NCBI RefSeq assembly: GCF_021369635.1
Contig: NZ_JAJNBZ010000016.1
Span: 110 to 64,109 of the forward strand
Direction: 5' to 3'
Length of the DNA stretch: 64,000 nt
Source of the DNA: Paenibacillus profundus
GTDB lineage: Bacteria > Bacillota > Bacilli > Paenibacillales > Paenibacillaceae
Shown here: positions 37,325-47,024 of the stretch, piece by piece
How positions within the stretch are numbered: the first letter of the stretch is position 1
Layout of the letters: each line of letters begins with the position of its first letter
Notes under the pieces: model-generated
What the model was told of the DNA's origin: nothing
The model's input: the letters and a program-made list of their open reading frames with translations, nothing else
Databases searched by the model: none
Translations under genes and position numbers: made by a program

Positions 37325-38437
37325 TTATACGTAAACCTGTTCAATAAATAGTTCTCTCGTTAACGATAAATCGATAAATTGATTATCGATTTGCACGAGC
37401 GGGCGGAAGAATTCCGTCTGATGCGTCATGACGATGAGTCCCGTTCTACCGTCGTTCAGACGAGCCTGCTTATGTATAAAGTTCGGGAGCATATTACGGA
37501 TAAAAGTATGCGTAAGCGTCGGATCCAGCCCGCTAAAGCTCATATGATACAGTTCCTTCAACACGGTAAATAAATCCTGTTTCTTGCGATAGCTTCGATT
37601 CGAGGTCATGGCGCTATACACATCTACAATGGCAACGATTCGCGATACCGGATGAATGTTCTCATCGATAAGTCCATACGGATATCCGGAGCCGTCGAGT
37701 CGCTCATGGTGCTGAAGGGCGGCCAATGAGAGCCATTCATCCTCATATGACTGTCTGATGACCTCGTATCCGCTTATCGTGTGGCGCTTAATCGCTTCGA
37801 ACTCCTCAGCAGTCAGGCGATCCGGCTTGTTTAATATGTCCTTGTCGATGTGAGCTTTTCCGATGTCGTGGAGGAAGCCGGCTTTGCAAATGCGCATCGC
37901 ATCGACATCTTCGTAATGAAGCCACTTGGCGAGATAGAAGGCCAGCATGCCGACTTGTACGGAATGCTGGCATGTGTAATCATCCTGAGAATCGAGCATC
38001 AGCAGCAGTGAGACGACGTCGCGTTCGTTCTCGATTTGTTGAATAATTGGCATGATCGTCTGTTCGACTTGCTCGTCCTTCACAATGCCATGAGCGATAG
38101 CATCGGAGAACAGTGTCTCAACGCCAGATATAGCCTCTTTATAACTAAGGAGCATCGATTGTCTGGATTGTGATGATTGCACGGGAATATCCGGTTGGTT
38201 CTCATCACCGAAATTCTTATCCATCACAGCAGTAAGCGGTATCATAAATGTGTTGTTTTCACGAGCTTCAATATCAATCATATCCATATGGTGCCTTAGG
38301 AACAAAGCAATGTCTCGTTCCTTGATGGCTGTACCCGCGGATAGGACTAATAGACCATGATGATTGAAAATATCCTTCGATAGTCTATCCCCATCTCTAA
38401 TTTGCGTAACATGAACCCGCACGTTGCATTTCACCAT
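37325..38437 (-). CDS. HD-GYP phosphodiesterase
   Basis: The 370-residue protein has an N-terminal domain (about residues 5-60, RVHVTQIRDGDRLSKDIFNHHGLLVLSAG) common in HD-GYP proteins, then the catalytic domain (about 140-310). It shows the HD pair in FLHDIGKAHID, a downstream RHT, and the defining QHHERLDGSGYP. Such enzymes hydrolyse c-di-GMP in the cytoplasm. No membrane segment or receiver domain is present. A second HD-GYP gene of similar length and domain layout lies 2.7 kb away (41130-42257), and the two look like divergent paralogues. Confidence 0.92.
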   Translation of the reverse strand: MVKCNVRVHVTQIRDGDRLSKDIFNHHGLLVLSAGTAIKERDIALFLRHHMDMIDIEARENNTFMIPLTAVMDKNFGDENQPDIPVQSSQSRQSMLLSYKEAISGVETLFSDAIAHGIVKDEQVEQTIMPIIQQIENERDVVSLLLMLDSQDDYTCQHSVQVGMLAFYLAKWLHYEDVDAMRICKAGFLHDIGKAHIDKDILNKPDRLTAEEFEAIKRHTISGYEVIRQSYEDEWLSLAALQHHERLDGSGYPYGLIDENIHPVSRIVAIVDVYSAMTSNRSYRKKQDLFTVLKELYHMSFSGLDPTLTHTFIRNMLPNFIHKQARLNDGRTGLIVMTHQTEFFRPLVQIDNQFIDLSLTRELFIEQVYV

Positions 38438-38676
38438 CCCAGTTAAATTGGCCTACATGTACGATTTATCATATCAACTCCACGAAAATGTGACAACAAC
38501 ATTTTCCAAATAAACTGAAAATTTGCGGTGATGAATCTTTCTTGAAGCTCGTATATGAATATAGAGGCGAGTTTGTCCCGAACGGCAATCCTAACGCAGG
38601 GCGATAGTCAAGCGATGATGTTCATGCTATGCTTGTTGATGTTTATCAGCCATGGATTGCAGGCGGAAAGGAAGGG

Positions 38677-40128
38677 ATGAAGTTGCTGCAGTCGTTAGAT
38701 TGTGGTTCGGACGATTCGATCATCCTATTGTATACCAATGACGTGCACAGCCATTGGGAAGGAGTCACCCGTCTGGCTGCTCAGATTCGCCATTACCGTG
38801 CCCGGTTAGGGAATCGGGTGCTGTTATTGGATGGTGGCGATCATATGGACAGAGCATTCTCGGAGACGGAAGGAACCTATGGGGCGGCCAATCTGCACAT
38901 TATGAATGCTTTGCGTTATGATGCCGGCGTCATCGGCAATAATGAAGGGCTTACCTTTGAACCCGAAAGATTAGGCGACGTATATCGGAAGTGGGGGCAA
39001 TTTCCGATGTTGGCGGCTAATGTGTTCGATCTGGACAGCGGAGAACGTCCGAACTGGCTTACACCGTGGATACGCCTTGAGCGCAACGGATACCGCATAG
39101 GTATTGTAGGAGTGACTGCATCGTATCCTGATTATTATAAGTTGCTGGGATGGGATGTAACTGACCCGATAGATGCGGTTGCCGACGCGGTTGCCGAATT
39201 GCGACCTACCGTCGATCTGCTCATCGTCCTTTCCCATTGCGGATTGCCTGTTGATGAGCGCATGGCGGAGCAAATCGATGGCATTGACCTCATTTTGGGC
39301 GGTCATACGCACCACTTGCTGCAAGAAGGCAGGCGAATCAAGGATACGTGGCTGCTTGCCGCTGGGAAGCACGGCAACTATTTAGGGGTCGTGGAGTGCT
39401 GCCGCCGTGCAGGGAAGATACATATGAAGCCTTACTGCATCCCAACGGCTGAGCTGGAGCCGGATGAGATTATTGTCCAGGAACTGGGACGTTGGCGGGA
39501 AGAAGCGGTTAGGCATTTAGCCGCTCCAGTCACGGTCTTATCTGAACCGCTTGCAGTTCACCTTGCGAAGCCTTCTCCTCTAGGTCAGCTTCTTGCTCAA
39601 GGACTTCGTTCCGCCGCCCGAGCGGACATCGGTCTCGTGAATGCTGGGCAGCTGCTCGGACATATTCCGGCAGGGGAAGTTACGGAAGGCATGCTGCACG
39701 CAATATGCCCTTCCCCTACCAACCCGGTTCGTATGCAATTGAGCGGGTCCGCATTACGTCGAGCTTTGAAGGAATGCTTGCAGGAGGAATGGATTCACAA
39801 GACGATTCGCGGATACGGATTTCGCGGAACGGAGCTTGGCACGCTATGCTTTGATGGGCTGCAGATGGAGGCCACCGTTCATGCTGACGAGACGAGGATC
39901 CGTCTATGGCGCGAAGATGGTCGGGAAATTCTAGACACGGATATGCTGTGGGTGGGGAGTATCGATATGTTTGTCTTCGGTGCTGGATATTTAAGCTTGA
40001 AGCAAGGGGAGAACATTCAGTTTTTACTGCCGGATTTTTTACGCGATATATTAAAATCTCAACTTCAAAATGAACTGGAACTAGAACGCTGCCGTGAGAG
40101 CAGATTCACATTGACTACCCTCGATTAG
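38677..40128 (+). CDS. 5'-nucleotidase/2',3'-cyclic phosphodiesterase-like metallophosphatase
   Basis: The 483-residue protein combines an N-terminal metallophosphatase domain and a C-terminal 5'-nucleotidase domain. The first has YTNDVHSHWEG with the two metal ligands, DGGDHMD, GNNEGLTF, VLSHCGLPVDERMA and GGHTHHLL. The second spans about 300-440, with VNAGQLLGHIPAGEV. Unusually for the family no signal peptide is evident, so it may act in the cytoplasm or be exported in another way. ATG 38677 has GGAAAGGAAGGG immediately upstream; ATG 38629 would add 16 residues and cannot be excluded. It is followed 23 bases later by uppP, suggesting co-transcription. Confidence 0.85.
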   Translation: MKLLQSLDCGSDDSIILLYTNDVHSHWEGVTRLAAQIRHYRARLGNRVLLLDGGDHMDRAFSETEGTYGAANLHIMNALRYDAGVIGNNEGLTFEPERLGDVYRKWGQFPMLAANVFDLDSGERPNWLTPWIRLERNGYRIGIVGVTASYPDYYKLLGWDVTDPIDAVADAVAELRPTVDLLIVLSHCGLPVDERMAEQIDGIDLILGGHTHHLLQEGRRIKDTWLLAAGKHGNYLGVVECCRRAGKIHMKPYCIPTAELEPDEIIVQELGRWREEAVRHLAAPVTVLSEPLAVHLAKPSPLGQLLAQGLRSAARADIGLVNAGQLLGHIPAGEVTEGMLHAICPSPTNPVRMQLSGSALRRALKECLQEEWIHKTIRGYGFRGTELGTLCFDGLQMEATVHADETRIRLWREDGREILDTDMLWVGSIDMFVFGAGYLSLKQGENIQFLLPDFLRDILKSQLQNELELERCRESRFTLTTLD

Positions 40129-40151
40129 AGGGAGAGGAGTGGGTTGGAAGC

Positions 40152-40979
40152 ATGTTCTACGTGATGATTGCGATTATATTAGGTATCGTTGAAGGTTTAA
40201 CGGAATTCATCCCGGTTTCATCCACTGGTCATATGATTTTAACGACTCGGCTGATGGGCATTACAGAGCAGGCGGGGTGGCTGAAGACATTCGAGATCGT
40301 CATTCAGCTCGGCGCCATTTTAGCGATTACGGTTGTCTATTGGCAGCGAATTATGGAAATGCTCGGTCTGCGCAGCCAAACGGTACAGAAGGGCAATATT
40401 CCGGCCAAGCGGCTCAATCTGATTCATATTGCTCTTGGCATTGGTCCAGCTGTGCTCGTCGCGTTCTTTGCCAAAGATTATGTCAAGAGTCAGTTCGATA
40501 ATACAGCAACGGTGCTTTGGACGCTTGTAGTCGGCGGGGCGTTTATGTGGTTTGCTGAATGGTTCGGCTCGAAGAAGAAACCGTCGGCTGAGTCGATGGA
40601 GGATATCTCTTATAAACAAGCGTTTCTTATCGGTCTATACCAGATCCTATCTGTCGTCTGGCCAGGATTCTCACGCTCGGGATCCACGATGTCAGGCGGT
40701 ATGTTAAGCGGGGTCAGCTACCGTGCGGCAGCGGACTTTTCGTTTTTGATCGCGATTCCAATTATGGTGATGGCAAGTGGCTATGAGCTGCTCGAGAACT
40801 ACAAGATGTTCACTCTAGATATTATTGGTTTTTTTGCGCTAGGATTTATCGTCTCCTTCGTGGTCGCTTATATCGTCGTCGTTACCTTTTTGAATCATAT
40901 TCAGCGAATCCGCTTGCGCCATTTTGCAATATATCGCTTTGTGCTGGCCGCCTTGTTCTGGTTTTTTATCATGCGTTAA
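40152..40979 (+). CDS. uppP: undecaprenyl-diphosphatase
   Basis: The 275-residue polytopic membrane protein matches UppP/BacA: GIVEGLTEFIPVSSTGHMIL (about residues 11-30, with the catalytic Glu and Ser motif) and WPGFSRSGSTMSGGMLSG (about 170-187, with catalytic Arg). It removes a phosphate from undecaprenyl diphosphate outside the membrane so the lipid carrier for peptidoglycan and wall polymers can be recycled. It has about eight hydrophobic segments. RBS GGGAGAGGAG is a little far (about 13 bases) from the ATG. It probably forms an operon with the nucleotidase-like gene before it. Confidence 0.96.
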   Translation: MFYVMIAIILGIVEGLTEFIPVSSTGHMILTTRLMGITEQAGWLKTFEIVIQLGAILAITVVYWQRIMEMLGLRSQTVQKGNIPAKRLNLIHIALGIGPAVLVAFFAKDYVKSQFDNTATVLWTLVVGGAFMWFAEWFGSKKKPSAESMEDISYKQAFLIGLYQILSVVWPGFSRSGSTMSGGMLSGVSYRAAADFSFLIAIPIMVMASGYELLENYKMFTLDIIGFFALGFIVSFVVAYIVVVTFLNHIQRIRLRHFAIYRFVLAALFWFFIMR

Positions 40980-41129
40980 CGATACATAAAATTCCATAAC
41001 TATAAATTTTGAAGGTATTCTATGATTACTTTAACTATCTGACATATGGTATTATAAAATAGAATTAAGACAGGGAATACGGATACATTTCGAAATTGTA
41101 AATAACTTAACATCAGGGGTTGACTCTGC

Positions 41130-42257
41130 TTGCGATGGGTACCAGTTCAAGCGTGCCGACCTGGCATGCGTTTAGCAAAAAAAATATTTAATGAAGAAGG
41201 TTTTGTCCTGCTGGAAGAGCACGTCGAACTGAACGCATCCTACATCCAACGATTGCTTGCGATGGGAGTCTCCCACGTATATATCGAAGATGAGTTGACT
41301 GAAGGTATAGATGCCCCGAACCTATTGAGTGAGGATACGCGCCGTATGGCCAACAAGACGATCCGGCAGCAGTTCAAGCTGCTGATGAACGATAAGACCT
41401 CGCGCAAACGGCCAGTATCCTCGATGATGAATCGCGCTTTTATTCAAGTGCTGGATGCCATTATTGACGATCTCTCCAATCATGATGAAGCGATGGTCAT
41501 GCTGAATGATATTCAAACGACTGACCATTATTTATTCCGGCACTCGCTCAATGTATGTGTCTACACAACGCTGCTTGGCATGCACTACGGCTATGAGCGA
41601 GAGGCGTTGAAGACGTTGAGTATGGGGGCGCTTCTTCATGATATTGGCAAAACGCAAATTGACCTCCAAATATTGACCAAGCCCGGCAAGCTGACCGATT
41701 CTGAATTCGACCACATCAAGCAGCATGCGGAGTTAGGTTATCGCATCCTCAAGAATGAACCGAATATCCCGATCTTAGCCGCTCATTGTGCGTATCAGCA
41801 TCATGAACGATTGAATGGTTGCGGATATCCGCGGGGTATAACCTCGCCGGACATCCACGAATATGCCAGATGGATTGGGATTACCGACTCCTATGATGCG
41901 ATGACTACACATCGCGTCTATCGTCAAGCCATGCTGCCCCATGAAGCTCTGGAAATTTTGTACACAGGTTCGGGAACTTTATACGAGCAATCTATGCTTG
42001 CATTGTTCCGAGATCGAATCGCCGTCTACCCGATAGGCATGTCCATCGTATTAAGCAACGGGGAAACCGGTGTTGTCGCTTCCATCAACGCGCATTGTCC
42101 GCAGCGTCCCGTCGTTCGCATCTTGTACGATTCCGAAGGGAACCGTTTGTCTGCTCCGCGAGAACTTAATTTATCTGAATGCTTGCATATGATGATCGTA
42201 GGAGCCGATACTGAGAAAATTGACCCTGGTCGCAACGAAGCTTACAATGAGACTTAG
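41130..42257 (+). CDS. HD-GYP phosphodiesterase
   Basis: The 375-residue protein has an N-terminal domain (about residues 4-60, VQACRPGMRLAKKIFNEEGF) and an HD-GYP catalytic domain (about 140-300) with LLHDIGKTQID, KQHAELGYRIL, AHCAYQHHERLNGCGYP and ITDSYDAMTTHR. It should hydrolyse c-di-GMP. A C-terminal extension (about 310-375) of beta character follows (VLSNGETGVVASINAH...PVVRILYDSEGN), shared in pattern with the other HD-GYP protein. The TTG at 41130 is the first codon with an acceptable RBS (AGGGG). No membrane segment is seen. Confidence 0.92.
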   Translation: MRWVPVQACRPGMRLAKKIFNEEGFVLLEEHVELNASYIQRLLAMGVSHVYIEDELTEGIDAPNLLSEDTRRMANKTIRQQFKLLMNDKTSRKRPVSSMMNRAFIQVLDAIIDDLSNHDEAMVMLNDIQTTDHYLFRHSLNVCVYTTLLGMHYGYEREALKTLSMGALLHDIGKTQIDLQILTKPGKLTDSEFDHIKQHAELGYRILKNEPNIPILAAHCAYQHHERLNGCGYPRGITSPDIHEYARWIGITDSYDAMTTHRVYRQAMLPHEALEILYTGSGTLYEQSMLALFRDRIAVYPIGMSIVLSNGETGVVASINAHCPQRPVVRILYDSEGNRLSAPRELNLSECLHMMIVGADTEKIDPGRNEAYNET

Positions 42258-42263
42258 AGTTAT

Positions 42264-42522
42264 TAGTGTGTGTTCAAAAAGGCCACTTTTCAGCACCGAG
42301 AAGGTTGCAAGAACTCGAAGCGTATGCTTTCGAATCGAGTTTTGCTCCGCAAAACTTGCAAGGAGGAGCGGAGTGTAGGCGAGACTGCATGATCACCTGA
42401 AATGTTTCCGCAGGAAACATGCTTCGGAAGCATAAGCTCTTCGAGAGTGAATGCAAGATTCGAAGCCGAATAGCTTCTCGGAATATTACGTGATCAAAAG
42501 GGGATTTTTTGAACGACCTCTA
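42264..42522 (+). repeat. dispersed hairpin repeat, 259-bp copy C
   Basis: It begins TAGTGTGTGTTCAAAAAGG and ends TTTTTTGAACGACCTCTA, with the internal GCCGAATAGCTTCT...GTGATCAAAA section shared with copy B. About 170 bp of extra sequence contain further hairpins, including perfect ones at 42338-42356 and 42402-42420. It has no coding capacity. It ends 24 bases before the MMPL start codon. Confidence 0.85.
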
Positions 42523-42546
42523 TTACATAAGCAGGGGGAACAAGGA

Positions 42547-44787
42547 GTGCGAGAAACAGATAAACACGGTCTGTTTTGGCATTGGGGCAAGCTGATGTAC
42601 CGCCGGCGCCATTTGGTGTGGAGCGTGTGGGTGATAATTTTTTTGGTTATGGCCCTTTTTGCCTTTCAAGTGCCATCTATGCTCAAAGACAATGGATTTA
42701 CGCCTGCTGGCAGTGAATCTGACAACGGATTGAATGTGCTGCGGGATGAGATGGGAATTTCGGCTACAATGATGGACATTGTCTATGAAAGCAAAGATGG
42801 TTCCTCACTGATGACGGATCAGGCAATGCAATTAATCGAACAGTCCTTGTCTAAGCTGCAAGAACAGCCGTACGTAACGGATCTGCACGTGCGTCAAGAC
42901 GGCAGAATCGGGAATCGTCAGGACGTCACCTCGGTGAACGTCATTTTCAATATGGATACGAACGATGCTTTGGAACAATATCCGGACATCCGCAGGCTTA
43001 TCCCCGATATTCCGAGCATGAACATATATGCTAGCGGCGCTACTCCGGTCTATTATGATATGCAGGAGGCAAGTAAGCGCGATATCGTGAAGTCGGAAAT
43101 GATCGGCTTGCCGATAGCGCTCATTGTTTTGCTCATTGTATTCGGCACATTGCTTGCAGGGCTGCTGCCGCTCATCGTGGGCTTGTTCAGTGTCACAGTG
43201 ACACTAGGATTATTGTACTTTATTGCGCTATCTACCGATTCGCTAAGCAATTTCCTGCCGAATGTCGTTACGATGCTGGGACTTGCGGTTGGGATTGATT
43301 ACGCCTTATTCATGGTTAGCCGCTTCCGTGAGGAGCTGCGGTGCCAGCCTTCGATAGAGCAAGCGGTGGCGATGACTGCACAGCGGGCAGGGCAATCCAT
43401 CTTCTTCTCTGGTGTTGCCGTGTTGATTGGGTTGGTTGCGATGGCATTTATCGACTTGTCCTTATTTCGTTCGTTAAGCTTGGGCGGAGTTATGGTCGTG
43501 TCGATGTCGGTAATTGTGGGGAATACACTGCTGTTGTCGCTTTTAGCGGTATTCGGAGAGAAAATTAATCGTTATCCTGTCATTCCCCGGCGCTTTCGCC
43601 GGAGCACTGACGGGGAAGAGAGCAGGTTCTGGAGCAAGATTGCTCATGGAGTCATGAAACGGCCGGTTACGATCGTAATATTGTTGTGCGCCATCCTCAT
43701 TACGTGTGCCTTGCCAGTGGGAGGCATGAAGATTGGCATACCGGCTGCTGAGGTGCTGCCGCCGAAATACGAATCCAGATACGGCGCGGATTTAATGAAT
43801 GAGGTCTATGATCCGCATGAATTGACCCCGGTTCAATTGGTGCTGCGGGCAGATAAGCCTTATACAGAGCTTGATACCATTCAAGCAGCTGAGAAATGGG
43901 CCGACCAAATCCGCAAGGTAGAAGGGGTGCGCCGTGTAGACAGTTATGTTGCGGCACTTGCCCAACTCCCTACTGCGGAAGCGAAAGCCGGTGCGCTGCA
44001 GAATGAACAGCTTCGGGCGCAATTGGAAGGCAGTCACTTGGTGAAAGGCCAGCTCATCATTATGCAGGTCATACCGGATGTCCAGCCTGACGGTGATGAA
44101 GCCTTCGAGCTAGTCCGTCAACTGCGTGAATTGGATTTGGGGAGCGATGTGAACGAGAAGTATGTTACAGGCGGGCCGGCTGTTCAATTGGACATTATCG
44201 ACCGGATTACGAACGCTCTGCCGTATGTCGTCGGATTCATTCTGCTCGTGACCTACTTCGTTCTGTTCATTGCCTTCCGCTCTGTTCTGCTGCCGTTGAA
44301 GGCGGTGCTCATGAATATATTGAGCTTGGGGGCGAGCCTGGGCATCGTTGTGCTTGTGTTCCAGCATGGGTACTTGGCCGACTTGTTCCAGGTCACTTCA
44401 ACAGGTATTGTGGTGGCGATGCTGCCAGTCATCATTTTCTGCGTCGTATTCGGCATATCTATGGATTATGAGGTATTTTTGCTCTCACGGATTGCGGAAG
44501 AATATGACCGGACGAAAAATAATGAACATAGTACGGTAGAAGGCTTGAAGAAGACCGGCAGCATTATTACGAGCGCTGCATTCATCTTGATTGTCGTCGT
44601 AGGCGCGTTCATATTTACGGATAACGAGATGATGAAAGCTATTGGACTTGGATTAGCCACATCTGTGCTGCTGGATGCGACACTAATTCGTGTGTTTCTA
44701 GTACCAGCTTTGATGAAGCTCATGGGCAAGTTGAATTGGTGGGCACCGAGATTGTTCCAGAGCAAGTCGGAGCGCAATGCAGCTTGA
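42547..44787 (+). CDS. MMPL/RND-family transporter
   Basis: The 746-residue membrane protein has MMPL topology: one segment near residues 20-40, a large outside loop (about 45-170), five segments (about 172-335), another near 370-390, a second outside loop (about 395-530), and a final block of five segments (about 535-730). Typical motifs are GLAVGIDYALFMVSRFREEL and VVFGISMDYEVFLLSRIAEEY at the end of each half. Homologues (YdfJ/YdgH in Bacillus) export lipids or drugs using the proton gradient, with the substrate unknown here. The GTG at 42547 is chosen because the longer frame back to 42451 lies inside the dispersed repeat, and AGGGGG precedes the GTG by about 9 bases. Confidence 0.9.
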   Translation: MRETDKHGLFWHWGKLMYRRRHLVWSVWVIIFLVMALFAFQVPSMLKDNGFTPAGSESDNGLNVLRDEMGISATMMDIVYESKDGSSLMTDQAMQLIEQSLSKLQEQPYVTDLHVRQDGRIGNRQDVTSVNVIFNMDTNDALEQYPDIRRLIPDIPSMNIYASGATPVYYDMQEASKRDIVKSEMIGLPIALIVLLIVFGTLLAGLLPLIVGLFSVTVTLGLLYFIALSTDSLSNFLPNVVTMLGLAVGIDYALFMVSRFREELRCQPSIEQAVAMTAQRAGQSIFFSGVAVLIGLVAMAFIDLSLFRSLSLGGVMVVSMSVIVGNTLLLSLLAVFGEKINRYPVIPRRFRRSTDGEESRFWSKIAHGVMKRPVTIVILLCAILITCALPVGGMKIGIPAAEVLPPKYESRYGADLMNEVYDPHELTPVQLVLRADKPYTELDTIQAAEKWADQIRKVEGVRRVDSYVAALAQLPTAEAKAGALQNEQLRAQLEGSHLVKGQLIIMQVIPDVQPDGDEAFELVRQLRELDLGSDVNEKYVTGGPAVQLDIIDRITNALPYVVGFILLVTYFVLFIAFRSVLLPLKAVLMNILSLGASLGIVVLVFQHGYLADLFQVTSTGIVVAMLPVIIFCVVFGISMDYEVFLLSRIAEEYDRTKNNEHSTVEGLKKTGSIITSAAFILIVVVGAFIFTDNEMMKAIGLGLATSVLLDATLIRVFLVPALMKLMGKLNWWAPRLFQSKSERNAA

Positions 44788-44951
44788 GGCACAGCTTCGG
44801 CGGATTACATTGTCGTTTACTGCATAGAGAGAACTGCATAATGGTTGCCGGTTCTGACTACAGGCCGCTAACTCCTATGAGAAGACGGGCAGAAATTGTA
44901 GAATAATGAGTTGACATGAAGAGGCAACTAGAAAGTTAGGTGGAATAACAG

Positions 44952-46136
44952 ATGAAACAGCTGCAAGTGGAGAAGGAAACGAATGTAAATCATGAGCGCA
45001 TTGCGAACGGGCTTCCGGACATTTCCCCGTATTATGATCCGTGGGATCCGATACGCTCCTTGCAAACCTATGGCCATCATGTGTTGACGAGCGTCGAGAT
45101 GACCGTGGCGAATGTGTGCAATATGCGGTGTGAGCATTGTGCCGTCGGACACACGCTCACGATGATTGAGCCTCCGAAGCTCCCGCTTGACCTTATGCTG
45201 AAGCGTTTGGATGAGGTGGAGCATTTGGAGACGATCAGCATTACCGGCGGTGAACCGATGTTCCATGAGAAGACGGTGAAGGAATATATCGTCCCGATTC
45301 TCAAGTATGCTCGCGATCGAGGCATTCGTTCCCAGATCAACTCCAACTTGACGCTGGATATGCGCCGGTATGAGTGGATTGCGCCGTATTTGGACGTTAT
45401 GCACATTTCTTTCAACTATACGTGCATGGAAGATTTCCATGCGGTTGGGTTCACGCACACGAGCCATGAAGTTAAATCTGGTGTGGCCGCCCGGCTGTAT
45501 GAGCAAATGATCGAGAACACGCGCCGCTTGAGTGAAGCGGGCATGTATATATCCGCTGAATCGATGCTCAATTATCGGACACATGACAAGATGAGCGAGA
45601 TCCATCGGCTTATTGATGAGATGGGCTGCAAACGCCATGAGGTTCATCCGATGTATCCGAGCTCCTTCGCAGAGCATTTACCGACGCTGCCTATATCCGA
45701 TCTGCGTCAATCGATTCATCATCTCTTAGACACGCGCAACAAGGAAATGTGGATGCTCTTCGGTACGTTGCCGTTCTATTCCTGCAATAGTAATGGAGAA
45801 GATCAGGAACTGCTGAATCGGTTGAAATCGGAACCGATGGTGACGCTTCGCAATGACCCTGACGGACGCAACCGTCTGAACGTCAATCTCTTTACGGGGG
45901 ACGTGTTCGTGACCGACTTTGCGGATATCCCTGCCTTCGGCAATATTCACAACGTGAAGCTGGACGATATATTCAATGCATGGCTGCATGAGCATCCGCT
46001 CTGCAAGACGGTGGATTGCTACTGTCCGCAAGCGTCCTGCTGCGGGCCTAACCTGCTTGTAGCTGAAATGTACTATAAAGGCGTAGACTTCAAGGAGCGG
46101 GAAGCCGCGATGAATGGCAAGGTTCCGGTACTGTGA
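44952..46136 (+). CDS. yfkAB: radical SAM protein, YfkAB type
   Basis: The 394-residue protein has the radical SAM cluster motif C56-x3-C60-x2-C63 in VCNMRCEHCAVG, a GGEP motif (SITGGEPMFHEK) and a Cys-rich C-terminal tail DCYCPQASCCGPNLLV that likely binds an auxiliary cluster. The whole arrangement matches B. subtilis YfkAB, a radical SAM protein of unknown substrate. It is cytoplasmic and monocistronic, with a terminator about 40 bases downstream. Its RBS is unclear (AGGTGGAATAACAG before the ATG). Confidence 0.87.
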   Translation: MKQLQVEKETNVNHERIANGLPDISPYYDPWDPIRSLQTYGHHVLTSVEMTVANVCNMRCEHCAVGHTLTMIEPPKLPLDLMLKRLDEVEHLETISITGGEPMFHEKTVKEYIVPILKYARDRGIRSQINSNLTLDMRRYEWIAPYLDVMHISFNYTCMEDFHAVGFTHTSHEVKSGVAARLYEQMIENTRRLSEAGMYISAESMLNYRTHDKMSEIHRLIDEMGCKRHEVHPMYPSSFAEHLPTLPISDLRQSIHHLLDTRNKEMWMLFGTLPFYSCNSNGEDQELLNRLKSEPMVTLRNDPDGRNRLNVNLFTGDVFVTDFADIPAFGNIHNVKLDDIFNAWLHEHPLCKTVDCYCPQASCCGPNLLVAEMYYKGVDFKEREAAMNGKVPVL

Positions 46137-46174
46137 CGTATTAAAAACTGCTGCTCGATTGCAAGTAAATGGTG

Positions 46175-46206
46175 AAGGCGTTCCCAACGATGGGGCGCCT
46201 TTTTTC
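46175..46206 (+). terminator. terminator of yfkAB
   Basis: AAGGCG..CCC/GGG.CGCCTT stem with a small loop, followed by TTTTTT. Confidence 0.8.
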
Positions 46207-46494
46207 AATCTTATAGAATTTTTATAGATTCTTGGCGGGAGATGTCTACTGCTATGGAATCACTTTATCCTTCACGGAGAAGATATGTCTGTTCGCTCCC
46301 TTTGCCTCACTCTCCCCTCTAATCAGACAGCGGCATATCGTTCGACTATAAACGAGTATCCTTCACAAGTATAGAAAACAGATGGATGTGCTTCCGTTCT
46401 ATGACCCTTAGATCCATTCTCCCATAGAGTCAGAAAGGAGCACGAGGAAGAGGAAGAGGTACAACTACATGCCGCTTAGTAAAGACACCATACC

Positions 46495-46931
46495 ATGAAA
46501 ACGACCGATCCTGACGGCAGAGAACTTGGCAGGATGCATAGTCGACATTGTTCGTACGGACTTCTGATGGAAGGGGAGAATGAAGCAAAGGGTCAGATGA
46601 GGGAACACCGTTAGTCAGCACACGTCACAGCACTAACGTAATATTTCGTTATAGAATTCCATGAAAGCGTCCGATCCTGACGGCAGAGAACTTGGCAGGA
46701 TGCATAGTCGACATTGTTCGTACGGACTTCTGATGGAAGGGGAGAATGAAGCAAAGGGTCAGATGAGGGAACACCGTTAGTCAGCACACGCCACAGCACT
46801 AACGTAATATTTCGTTATAGAATTCCATGAAAGCGTCCGATCCTGACGGCAGAGAACTTGGCAGGATGCATAGTCGACATTGTTCGTACGGACTTCTGAT
46901 TGAAGGGGAGAATGAAGCAAAGGGGCAGATG
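46495..46931 (+). repeat. 166-bp tandem repeat, two full copies and one partial
   Basis: Units start at 46495, 46661 and 46827, exactly 166 bp apart. The first two are almost identical along their whole length. The third matches for about 105 bp and then diverges. Each unit opens with an ATG and a 39-codon frame (MKASDPDGRELGRMHSRHCS...EAKGQMREHR; 46495-46614 and 46661-46780). In the third copy the frame runs on to 47141 into the ypdA gene. No RBS precedes the ATGs, so coding is doubtful. Each unit can fold an ATCCTG/CAGGAT stem. The sequence before the block (46207-46494) shows nothing recognisable. Confidence 0.85.
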
Positions 46932-47024
46932 AAGCGAAAGAAAAACGAAGTAGTAAGCAAGCGAGGCTGTACGGAACATCGCTCACGTACAGCCCCGTTT
47001 ATTTTGCAGGCTGCGACACAGCCG

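Noticed and set aside
42451-42546. N-terminal extension of the MMPL transporter
   Set aside because: The ATG at 42451 and the following codons belong to the dispersed repeat element. GTG 42547 has an RBS and begins the family-like sequence.
44952-46136. Anaerobic sulfatase-maturating enzyme
   Set aside because: The spacing of the first cluster and the C-terminal CxC...CCGPN tail match YfkAB, and it lies 25 kb from the sulfatase.
46430-46986. Three minus-strand ORFs across the 166-bp tandem repeats
   Set aside because: They are mirror frames of the repeat unit, run through each other and have no convincing RBS.
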